In this document: positions 1 through 5,271 of the stretch, in pieces
How positions within the stretch are numbered: position 1 is the first letter of the stretch
Layout: each line of letters begins with the position of its first letter
Assembly: GCA_964496595.1 (NCBI GenBank)
Contig: CAZCAI010000144.1
Span: 1 to 11,796 of the forward strand
Direction: 5' to 3'
DNA from: JAAAOZ01 sp964496595
Lineage (GTDB): Bacteria > Chloroflexota > Anaerolineae > B4-G1 > SLSP01
DNA: 11,796 bases
Position numbers and translations under genes: made by a program
The notes under the pieces: model-generated
Database searches by the model: none
Told to the model about the DNA's origin: nothing
The model's input: only the letters and a program-made list of their open reading frames with translations

Positions 1-68
1 CTATACCATCATCTGGAGTTAGTTAAAGCTGGCGGTCATAATTGGAATTGCTGGTATGTTATAGTGGA

Positions 69-94
69 GAGAGGGAGCCTTTCGGCTCCCTCTC
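69..94 (+). terminator. Hairpin, probable terminator of an upstream plus-strand gene
   Basis: A perfect 11-bp stem (GAGAGGGAGCC at 69-79 with GGCTCCCTCTC at 84-94) closes a TTTC tetraloop. The plus-strand 3' flank is GATTATCTTAATC, a weak T-rich tail. The minus-strand flank has no T tract, so the plus orientation is preferred. It probably ends a gene lying left of the window. Confidence 0.55.
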
Positions 95-126
95 GATTAT
101 CTTAATCGTAACCATTTAGTCTTGTG

Positions 127-209
127 AGGTGCAACGCACTTTTAGGCTTGTCGCCACGCATATACTGCATGAGGTTGCGCCTTTCCTTCAGTTCAAGTGC
201 GTTGCACCT
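127..209. repeat. REPIN-like inverted doublet, family A
   Basis: Two exact 15-base copies in inverted orientation: AGGTGCAACGCACTT at 127-141 and AAGTGCGTTGCACCT at 195-209. They enclose 53 bases. Each copy is itself a short quasi-palindrome (GTGC-AAC-GCAC). The architecture, two short imperfect palindromes facing each other in a unit under 100 bp, is that of REP doublets (REPINs). The element lies 49 bases 3' of the DUF59 stop codon. Only one copy is present in the window, so its status as a genomic repeat is inferred. Confidence 0.5.
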
Positions 210-258
210 TAGTCTGCTCAGAAAACTAAACAGATACTCTTAATCTTTTGCTGCGTCG

Positions 259-552
259 TCAGATGCCCAGGGCCTCGCGGGCGTCCGGCTCCATCATCTC
301 TGGATTCCACATCTCGCGGCCCAGATGGACCTCCACGGGCTTGTCGATGACCTCCGACGCGCGTTCCTGCACCTGGCGCGTCAGCATCGAGGCCATCGGG
401 CACATCGGGGAGGTGAGGATCATCTCGATTTTCACCTCGTCGTCGCCCACCTCGATCTTGCGGATGAAGCCCAGCGAGACCACGTCCAAGCCCAACTCAA
501 AATCGATCACATCACGGAGAGCTTCTTTGATCTTCTTCACGTCACTCTGCAT
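259..552 (-). CDS. DUF59/MIP18-family metal-sulfur cluster assembly factor
   Basis: A 97-residue protein of the DUF59 (MIP18/SufT/PaaD-like) family, small cytoplasmic proteins that assist Fe-S cluster maturation or delivery. Visible hallmarks are an N-terminal helix leading into DFELGLDVVSLGFI (about 17-30), matching the family's acidic-x-LG pattern, TSPMCP at 47-52 with the conserved Cys51, and a C-terminal WNPEMM segment followed by AREALG (about 82-96). The length is normal for a stand-alone DUF59 protein. The ATG at 552 is supported by an AGGAGGT Shine-Dalgarno sequence six bases upstream, and a TATAAT promoter element lies at 587-592. It is monocistronic in this window, separated from the toxin gene by a repeat doublet. 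No suf, isc or phenylacetate genes are adjacent, so the client protein cannot be named. The family call is secure, the precise role is not. Confidence 0.88.
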   Translation of the reverse strand: MQSDVKKIKEALRDVIDFELGLDVVSLGFIRKIEVGDDEVKIEMILTSPMCPMASMLTRQVQERASEVIDKPVEVHLGREMWNPEMMEPDAREALGI

Positions 553-586
553 TGTTTAACCTCCTGGTCTGGTAACAGCTTGGCTC

Positions 587-615
587 ATTATAGCATAGAC
601 GATGGGTTTGCACAA
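587..615 (-). promoter_or_regulatory. Probable promoter of the DUF59 gene
   Basis: On the minus strand a perfect -10 hexamer TATAAT (587-592) is preceded by TTGTGC (610-615) with a 17-base spacer. The -35 match is only partial. The predicted transcript start is about 30 bases upstream of the ATG. Confidence 0.5.
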
Positions 616-650
616 TAAGAAAAACGTTTATCTTTGAAAACAGGGCGGAC

Positions 651-745
651 CCTTGCGAAGGTTACGGGGAGATTCAAAATCATAGTCACGCGCCTCACTA
701 AAAGACCTACCCTGCAGTGAGAAGCCATTCGCAACCTTCGCAAGG
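651..745. repeat. REPIN-like inverted doublet, family B, copy 1
   Basis: CCTTGCGAAGGTT (651-663) and its exact inverse complement AACCTTCGCAAGG (733-745) bound a 95-bp unit. The motif is a quasi-palindrome (CCTT-GCG-AAGG core). The same 13-base arms recur in the same arrangement at 4477-4570. The element lies between the toxin stop codon (12 bases away) and the promoter of the DUF59 gene. The inner sequence shows no clear homology to that of the other copy apart from a few bases next to the left arm. Confidence 0.7.
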
Positions 746-757
746 AGAGCCGATGTG

Positions 758-1192
758 CTAAGATGCCGCCACATCGCCCAGAAAGGTCACGTAGCGCAGC
801 GCCGCCAGTTGGCGCACCAGGCGTTCATCCGCCGTGATGAAAATTCCCCCGGCGCTTTCGGCCAGCGCGGCGAAGGTCGCATCGTAGACGCTGGTGTCGT
901 ACTCGCAGGCGATGACGGCCGCACGGCGTATCGTCGGGGCGGCGGGCGCGACCCAGTCCAGCCCTAGATCGAAGAGGCTCTGGAGCGCCGTCTCGATCTG
1001 CTCGGTGGTCAAGTCATCTTTGTAACGCAGGACATTGGCGACCTCATAGCTGAGCAGCGCCGGCGCGATAATCCGACGCTGGCCGTTGAGATAAGCTTCC
1101 AGCAAGCCCAGAGCGTGAGTCGCCAGAATCTCTTCCTGCCGAAACCACTTGAGCACGACGGAGGTATCCAACACCAGCGGGGCGGCGTTCAT
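758..1192 (-). CDS. vapC: PIN-domain ribonuclease toxin (VapC-like)
   Basis: A 144-residue single-domain PIN protein, the fold of VapC toxins, which are Mg-dependent endoribonucleases. The acidic active-site set is present in order: Asp9 in LVLDTSVVLKW, Glu50 in LLSYEVANVL, Asp104 in YDTSVYDATFAALAE and Asp122 in ITADERL. Length is typical. I chose the ATG at 1192 because AGGAG (1198-1202) sits five bases upstream. An alternative ATG at 1210 overlaps the antitoxin stop codon in a TGATG junction and would add six residues. The gene directly follows a ribbon-helix-helix gene, the usual antitoxin-first order of type II modules, and should share its promoter. Target RNA cannot be predicted. Identification as a PIN protein is firm, toxin activity is inferred from the pairing. 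Confidence 0.87.
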   Translation of the reverse strand: MNAAPLVLDTSVVLKWFRQEEILATHALGLLEAYLNGQRRIIAPALLSYEVANVLRYKDDLTTEQIETALQSLFDLGLDWVAPAAPTIRRAAVIACEYDTSVYDATFAALAESAGGIFITADERLVRQLAALRYVTFLGDVAAS

Positions 1193-1202
1193 CTCCACTC
1201 CT
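1193..1202 (-). promoter_or_regulatory. Shine-Dalgarno site favouring the internal toxin start
   Basis: AGGAGTGGAG lies directly before the ATG at 1192 and inside the reading frame of the longer candidate starting at 1210. It is a better ribosome site than the GAGG upstream of the 1210 start, so the shorter toxin is preferred. Confidence 0.5.
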
Positions 1203-1209
1203 ATCTTCA

Positions 1210-1473
1210 TCAACGCGCCTCGCGCCAGTAGCGAACATCCTCCGTGCTATCCTCGCCGGCGCCGGGCGCGATCTGCGATAGCACGTTGATCGATGCAACA
1301 GCGGCACGTATCTGGGGGGAATCGCCAGGGCGGATTTGGCCTGCGCGCGCTTGCATATATTGCCGCAACGCCTCGCGGATCAGCCCGCTGCGGCTGCGAT
1401 GTTCCGCTTGCGCGAGCGCATCCACCTGACCCAAGAACTCTTCGGGGAAGGAAACCATCACTTTGTGGGACAT
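1210..1473 (-). CDS. Ribbon-helix-helix antitoxin (CopG/Arc family)
   Basis: An 87-residue protein with a classic N-terminal ribbon-helix-helix DNA-binding domain: a beta strand HKVMVSFPEEF (3-13), a first helix (about 14-23) and a second helix after SRSGLIREALRQYM (27-40). The remaining C-terminal half, rich in charged residues and ending DVRYWREAR, is the probable toxin-binding region. It precedes the PIN toxin gene with its stop codon touching the longer toxin start, so the two are translationally coupled. The ATG at 1473 has a strong AGGAGGT site five bases upstream. A palindromic operator over its promoter (1495-1524) suggests autorepression, as is usual for such pairs. Partner specificity is inferred from adjacency. 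Confidence 0.85.
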   Translation of the reverse strand: MSHKVMVSFPEEFLGQVDALAQAEHRSRSGLIREALRQYMQARAGQIRPGDSPQIRAAVASINVLSQIAPGAGEDSTEDVRYWREAR

Positions 1474-1494
1474 ACTGCACCTCCTGGACGTTTT

Positions 1495-1524
1495 TTATAT
1501 CCTCATTATATCCTAAGGATATAA
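1495..1524 (-). promoter_or_regulatory. Operator of the toxin-antitoxin module
   Basis: TTATATCC occurs at 1495-1502 and again at 1506-1513, exactly 11 bases apart, and in inverted form GGATATAA at 1517-1524. The last two make a perfect 19-base palindrome TTATATCCTAAGGATATAA with 9-bp arms around a central A. Helically phased short half-sites are what ribbon-helix-helix dimers bind. The palindrome covers the spacer and edge of the -10 element, so binding would block RNA polymerase. Confidence 0.65.
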
Positions 1525-1532
1525 AAATCCAA
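1505..1532 (-). promoter_or_regulatory. Promoter of the antitoxin-toxin operon
   Basis: Minus-strand TATAAT (1505-1510) with TTGGAT (1527-1532) 16 bases upstream. The -10 is perfect, the -35 partial. The start would fall near 1498, giving a leader of about 25 bases that contains the AGGAGGT ribosome site. Confidence 0.6.
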
Positions 1533-1642
1533 GCGGAATTAGGTTGGAGACAGGGTTTTCCCATTTTGTAATTACATCCTATTCGCTCTAAGCGGATTGT
1601 TAAATCCATGCTCCCTAGGCATATTTTGAACGTATTTCAAGA

Positions 1643-1675
1643 TTTTGCAAGCAAAACGGGGATCTGGCGATCCCC
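1643..1675 (-). terminator. Probable intrinsic terminator of korAB
   Basis: Read on the minus strand, a 7-bp stem GGGGATC/GATCCCC (1658-1675) with a 4-base loop is followed at once by GTTTTGCTTGC, a T-rich tail that itself can fold (TTTTGC at 1643-1648 with GCAAAA at 1651-1656). It lies about 90 bases after the korB stop. Confidence 0.55.
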
Positions 1676-1710
1676 TTGGAGCGAGAATGGGAAAGCCCTA
1701 GTTGGAGACG

Positions 1711-1751
1711 CCTTCCCGGAAGCTAACTTGCTCTTAAAGCTTCCGGGAAGG
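1711..1751. repeat. Inverted doublet adjoining the korB stop
   Basis: CCTTCCCGGAAGCT (1711-1724) and AGCTTCCGGGAAGG (1738-1751) are exact 14-base inverse complements around a 13-base loop. Each arm is also a quasi-palindrome (CTTCC-N-GGAAG). The korB stop codon is 12 bases away. No T run follows on the minus strand, so this is either an mRNA 3'-end stabilising hairpin or a short relative of the other doublets rather than a complete terminator. Confidence 0.6.
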
Positions 1752-1763
1752 TCGTAGATCTTA

Positions 1764-2603
1764 TCAGGCGTGGAAGCTCTCTAGGATGCCCTCGAAGGTC
1801 ATCTGCGGGGTGGTTTTGCGCATCTCGTTGAAGCGCTGGCTGTAGGAGGGGCGCGTCTTTTGCTGGCGGAAGATGCCCAAGTATTGCGTCGTTTCGTCCA
1901 TTGCCAACTGCATCGCCGCCAAGAGATCCTCTGGATCGTGGGTCTCCGGCAGGGGTTGGGTGATCGTGCGGTAGTGGTCGTAGGTGTTGTAGAAGGTGAT
2001 GCAGGGCGAAAGAACCTGCACAAACGAGAAGCCGGGATGGACAATCGCAGCCTTGAAGATGGCCGTCATCTCGCGGAGTTTGCCGGAGAAGGCCCGCGCG
2101 ACGAAGCTGGTCTCGTAGGAGAGCGCCATCAGAATGGGATTGAGCGGGCGTTCCTGGGCGCCGTAGGGTGAGGCTTTGCGCCTCATATCCTGCGGGCTGG
2201 TGGGCGAGGGTTGGCCCTTGGTCATGCCGTAGATGTTGTTGTCCATCACGATGTAGGTGATATTGACGTTGCGGCGCGCCGCGTGGGAGATGTGCCCCGC
2301 ACCAATGCTGAAGCCGTCGCCGTCGCCGCCGACGGCCACCACCGTCAGTGCCGGGTTCCCCAGCTTGGCGCCGGTTGCCAACGGCAGGGGCCGCCCGTGA
2401 ACGCCGTGGATGCCGTAGGTGTTGATGAAGGCGGGGAAACGACTGGAGCAGCCGATGCCGGAGGCGACGATGATGTCCTCGTTCGGCAGCGACAGCTCCG
2501 CGAATGCGCGCATCAAGGCGTTGAGCACGGCATAATCGCCGCAGCCCGGACACCAGATGGGCTTGACGCTGCTCTTATATTCGATGGCTTTTCGTGAACT
2601 CAC
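1764..2603 (-). CDS. korB: 2-oxoacid:ferredoxin oxidoreductase, beta subunit (KorB type)
   Basis: A 279-residue thiamine-diphosphate-binding subunit. Together with KorA it oxidises a 2-oxoacid plus CoA to acyl-CoA and CO2 and passes electrons through one [4Fe-4S] cluster to ferredoxin. Seen directly: CPGCGD (18-23), GIGCSSRFP (49-57), the TPP/Mg motif GGDGDGFSIG (92-101) followed by MDNNIYGMTKGQ (120-131), and SPC (199-201). Cys18, Cys21, Cys52 and Cys201 are the expected four cluster ligands. I chose the GTG at 2603 because AAGGAGG lies five bases upstream. A TTG at 2624 would extend it by seven residues but places that ribosome site inside the gene. The start overlaps the end of korA by 29 bases, so the subunits are translationally coupled. 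Substrate (2-oxoglutarate or another 2-oxoacid) cannot be fixed from motifs. Confidence 0.93.
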   Translation of the reverse strand: MSSRKAIEYKSSVKPIWCPGCGDYAVLNALMRAFAELSLPNEDIIVASGIGCSSRFPAFINTYGIHGVHGRPLPLATGAKLGNPALTVVAVGGDGDGFSIGAGHISHAARRNVNITYIVMDNNIYGMTKGQPSPTSPQDMRRKASPYGAQERPLNPILMALSYETSFVARAFSGKLREMTAIFKAAIVHPGFSFVQVLSPCITFYNTYDHYRTITQPLPETHDPEDLLAAMQLAMDETTQYLGIFRQQKTRPSYSQRFNEMRKTTPQMTFEGILESFHA

Positions 2604-4443
2604 CGTTCCCTCCTTGCGCCTCAATGGCCTTCTGAATCGATTGGAAGACCTTGACCATATCGCCTTGTTGCTCTTTCCAGAGCGCCAATTCCTGTTCCAT
2701 CATACTCAAGACCGCCTCGTAAATCTCAGAAATCTTGAAGGGCAAGCCCTCTTCCTTCGTCAGGCGATACACGTGAATGTCCAACTCGTCCAGTTGCCGG
2801 TAATATCGATGCTCGATCATCCGCCCGAACTGCCCGGAGAAATTCAGCTCCGGTACGAAGATCGCTTTCTTGGTGCTGAGGAAATCGTGGATGGCGGGGT
2901 CGGGCATGGGGAGGAGGGTGTGCGGGTAGATGGCCTCGACGGGCACGCCGTGTTCCCGAAGCCGCGACATCGCCTCGCGGACGGCGCCGCGCGTGCTCCC
3001 CCATCCGATAATGCCGAATTCCGCGCCCTTGTCGCCCCAGCGGCGCGAGGTCATCTTCCATTGGTCTAACATATTGCGCGCCGCTTCGACCTTGTTGGCG
3101 CGCTTCTGCATCATCTCCTGGTGATTGTCCGGCGACTGATCAGGATAACCGTACTCGTTATGTTCCAAGCTTTCCGCCAGATACATCCCATCCGGCGTGC
3201 CGGGGATGGCCATGGGCGAGATGCCACTCTCGGTCTTGCGATAGCGGCGATAATCGTCCGCCAGTTCCTCCTCTGTGGGGATCAAGCGTTCGAGCAGCGG
3301 TTGCCACAACTCGGTGGGCGGCGGCACGGTCTCCAGTCGCGAGGCCATCGCCTGATCGCACAGCACGATGACGGGCATCTGGAAGTGCTCGGCCAGGCTG
3401 AAGGCGTTGATCATCTGGTAGTAGCAGTCCTTGACGGAATCGGGCGCCAGCACAAAGCGCGGCGCGTCGCCGTGGCCGCCGTAGAGCGAGAGGAAGAGAT
3501 CGCCTTGCGAGGTCTTGGTCGGCAGGCCGGTGGATGGCCCCGCGCGCTGGACGTTGACCAATACGATGGGCGTCTCTGTCATGCTCGCCAGCCCCAGCGC
3601 CTCGATCATCAAGGAGAGGCCAGGGCCGGAGGTGGCGGTCATCGAGCGCTGCCCGGCCATCGACGCGCCGATGATCATGTTGATCGAGGCGATTTCATCC
3701 TCGGCCTGGACCAGCGTGCCCTCAAAGACGGGCAGGTACCTGGCGAGCGCCTCCATCACCGGGGTGGCGGGCGTGATGGGGTAGCCGGCGTAAAATTTGC
3801 AGCCGGCGGCCAGCGCGCCCAACGCCATCGCGTCGGCACCGGAGAGGATCAATCGCTCCTCGGTCTTCTCTGGGATCGAGAGCGCGTAGGGGAATGGCTC
3901 CGGGTAGTGTTCTTGCGCGTAATCGTAGCCGTATTGGAAGGCGGCCAGGTTCTTTTCCATCGATTCGGGATGGCGCTGCATGCGCTGGCGCACCATCGCC
4001 TTGGCCGTCTCCTGCGGCAGGCGGAAGAACCAGATCAGCGCACCCAAGAGGACGAAGTTCTTGCCGCGCGCCCAATCCAGCGAAGCGGCGATCTCCTCGG
4101 CGGGGATGGGATAATCCTCCCCGTAGTGCGATTGCACCTCCAGCGAGGCTTCGTAGATGAGCGCGCTGCGCGAGCAGAGATCGTGGCGGCACTCATTCCA
4201 TGCCATCTCATTCATTGCGACGAGGACGTTGGCCTCATCGCCCTCCGACATCACCCGCTCGCGGCCCAAGCGCGTCTGGTAGAGCACCTGGCCGCCCTTG
4301 ATCTCCGATGGGTAGGTGCGGAAGCTGTACACTTCTAATCCCGCGCGCGCGGCGATGCGGGCGAAGGTATCGCCCAGCGTGATGGTGCCTTCACCACCCT
4401 CGCCGCCCACACGGACTACAACGGTCTCGTCAGTTTGTGTCAT
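2575..4443 (-). CDS. korA: 2-oxoacid:ferredoxin oxidoreductase, fused gamma-alpha subunit (KorA type)
   Basis: A 622-residue protein joining two modules that are separate in some relatives. The N-terminal gamma domain (about 8-190) carries VRVGGEGGEG (10-19) and the YPSEIKGG segment. The alpha domain (about 205 onward) carries GYPITPATP (Tyr221), the EDEIASINMIIGAS region, a TSGPG turn, and GPSTGLPTKTSQGDL, all typical of the pyrimidine-binding half of the TPP site. A Rossmann-like C-terminal domain follows (GWGSTRGAVREA). There is no ferredoxin-like delta domain, as expected for the KorAB type. The ATG at 4443 has GGAGGT four to five bases upstream. Extending the frame to 4530 adds residues encoded by a repeat doublet and is rejected. 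It lies 132 bases after the S51-like gene and overlaps korB. Confidence 0.93.
   Translation of the reverse strand: MTQTDETVVVRVGGEGGEGTITLGDTFARIAARAGLEVYSFRTYPSEIKGGQVLYQTRLGRERVMSEGDEANVLVAMNEMAWNECRHDLCSRSALIYEASLEVQSHYGEDYPIPAEEIAASLDWARGKNFVLLGALIWFFRLPQETAKAMVRQRMQRHPESMEKNLAAFQYGYDYAQEHYPEPFPYALSIPEKTEERLILSGADAMALGALAAGCKFYAGYPITPATPVMEALARYLPVFEGTLVQAEDEIASINMIIGASMAGQRSMTATSGPGLSLMIEALGLASMTETPIVLVNVQRAGPSTGLPTKTSQGDLFLSLYGGHGDAPRFVLAPDSVKDCYYQMINAFSLAEHFQMPVIVLCDQAMASRLETVPPPTELWQPLLERLIPTEEELADDYRRYRKTESGISPMAIPGTPDGMYLAESLEHNEYGYPDQSPDNHQEMMQKRANKVEAARNMLDQWKMTSRRWGDKGAEFGIIGWGSTRGAVREAMSRLREHGVPVEAIYPHTLLPMPDPAIHDFLSTKKAIFVPELNFSGQFGRMIEHRYYRQLDELDIHVYRLTKEEGLPFKISEIYEAVLSMMEQELALWKEQQGDMVKVFQSIQKAIEAQGGNGEFTKSHRI
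2604..2615 (-). promoter_or_regulatory. Shine-Dalgarno site deciding the korB GTG start
   Basis: AAGGAGG followed by five bases (GAACG) and then GTG at 2603. It lies within the last codons of korA, in a different frame, and supports the GTG over the upstream TTG. Confidence 0.65.
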
Positions 4444-4476
4444 AAGACCTCCATTTTGTATTGCGTATTGCGTAAA

Positions 4477-4570
4477 CCTTGCGAAGGTTGCGAGATAGCT
4501 TGTCGTAGAAGTTGCGTGTCCTGAGCGCAAGGTGTGCGGAAGTGAGCGGGTATGTGGAACCTTCGCAAGG
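4477..4570. repeat. REPIN-like inverted doublet, family B, copy 2
   Basis: CCTTGCGAAGGTT at 4477-4489 faces AACCTTCGCAAGG at 4558-4570; the match extends to the 15-mer AACCTTGCGAAGGTT at 4475-4489 and 4558-4572. The arms are identical to those at 651-745 and the unit length is 94 against 95 bp. It begins three to five bases from the stop codon of the S51-like gene and ends about 30 bases before korA. The leader between it and korA also has a doubled TATTGCG (4459-4472). Confidence 0.72.
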
Positions 4571-4575
4571 TTAAA

Positions 4576-5259
4576 TTACTCTTCCTCTTCTGTGTGCAGA
4601 TTGACGACGGCGGTGACGGAGCCGTCGCCCCAGGTATCGACCTGACTGCGCGGGCCGAGGGCCAACGCGGCGCCGTCGGGGATGCCTAAGCCCAGGATGT
4701 TGGGGCCAAATTCGGGCAGGGTCTCGCGGAGATGGGTGTCCTCGGTGCGGGCGAAGTGCGGGACGACGAGGGCGTTCGACAAGAAGCCCAGGCCACGAAC
4801 TTGGGGCGCAATCCACGCGCCTAACGCGGCTGCCCCGCCGCCCGCGCCGACGATGACCAGGCCCTGGAGCGTGGTGTAGCCGGTCACGATGCGCTGGAGG
4901 GCCTCGGTCCGGTAGAGATTGCGCACCAGGGGCAGGGGATTGTCGCCGCCGAGATAGAGGATACCTGCCTCGGCCAACAACTCTGAAAGATCGGGCGCTT
5001 GCAACTGGCTGCGGCTCATCTCGCGCAGGGTGAAGGCCGCGCCGCTCGGGCCGCCTAACAGGGTGTAGTGATCCAGTAGGCCTTCCGCTTCCTGGCGAGC
5101 GCCGTCGGAGAGGAGCACGACCATCGGACGATCTAAGTTGGCGATGCTGAGCACCTGCGCATCGACGATGTCCGTCTGGCCGCGCCGCCAGTCGCCGCCG
5201 CCTAACGCGACGAGCCAGCCTTCGCCATCCAACCACCGCAGTGGGCCTTGGCTTCCCAT
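4576..5259 (-). CDS. Peptidase S51/cyanophycinase-like protein lacking the nucleophile serine
   Basis: A 227-residue protein with the layout of class-I glutamine-amidotransferase-like S51 proteins (peptidase E, cyanophycinase). It has an early VALGGGDW (17-24), an oxyanion-side YLGGDNPLPLV (102-112), then a strand leading to the nucleophile elbow, and a late GLGFLSNALVVPHF with His168 as in the GLG...HF segment of cyanophycinases. At the elbow, where the family has a G-x-S-A-G type motif, this protein reads GAGGGAAALG (138-147) with no Ser or Cys. It is therefore probably catalytically dead or uses another chemistry. It starts 12 bases after the M20 amidohydrolase stop and is likely co-transcribed. 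The start at 5259 has no good ribosome site, which fits translation coupled to its neighbour. Family assignment is from motif memory and moderately sure; the function is unknown. Confidence 0.62.
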   Translation of the reverse strand: MGSQGPLRWLDGEGWLVALGGGDWRRGQTDIVDAQVLSIANLDRPMVVLLSDGARQEAEGLLDHYTLLGGPSGAAFTLREMSRSQLQAPDLSELLAEAGILYLGGDNPLPLVRNLYRTEALQRIVTGYTTLQGLVIVGAGGGAAALGAWIAPQVRGLGFLSNALVVPHFARTEDTHLRETLPEFGPNILGLGIPDGAALALGPRSQVDTWGDGSVTAVVNLHTEEEE

Positions 5260-5271
5260 AAGCCGAACCGA

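Larger units (their letters stand above)
1..258. other. Left-edge intergenic region
   Basis: No gene can be assigned here. All three plus-strand frames close early: frame 2 at 20-22, frame 3 at 24-26 and frame 1 at 103-105. A plus-strand gene from outside the window may therefore end within the first ~100 bases, but the frame cannot be chosen from so short a piece. The stretch then contains a hairpin terminator (69-94) and an inverted-repeat doublet (127-209), followed by the 3' flank of the minus-strand DUF59 gene. Confidence 0.5.
1474..1763. other. korB to antitoxin intergenic region
   Basis: A 290-base gap without a supported gene. It holds the antitoxin promoter and operator (1495-1532), a terminator-like hairpin (1643-1675) and an inverted doublet next to the korB stop (1711-1751). 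It also holds an imperfect inverted pair, AGGGTTTTCCCATTTT (1552-1567) and AGAATGGGAAAGCCCT (1684-1699), that differs at two positions, and two direct copies of GTTGGAGAC (1543-1551 and 1701-1709). Confidence 0.6.

Noticed and set aside
1..105. C-terminal end of a plus-strand gene
   Set aside because: Three different frames end within the first 105 bases and none gives a recognisable C terminus, so no feature is called beyond the hairpin.
127..209. CRISPR-like repeats
   Set aside because: The repeated arms are inverted rather than direct, only two are present, and there is no regular spacer series or cas gene.
3121..4338. A 405-codon open frame on the plus strand opposite korA
   Set aside because: It is an artefact of high GC at third codon positions of korA. 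The translation is Arg/His/Gly-rich without motifs, has no ribosome site, and korA is unmistakable.
4444..4530. N-terminal extension of korA by 29 residues
   Set aside because: The added residues would be encoded by the left arm of the repeat doublet, and the ATG at 4443 has a good ribosome site and begins where the family's conserved domain begins.
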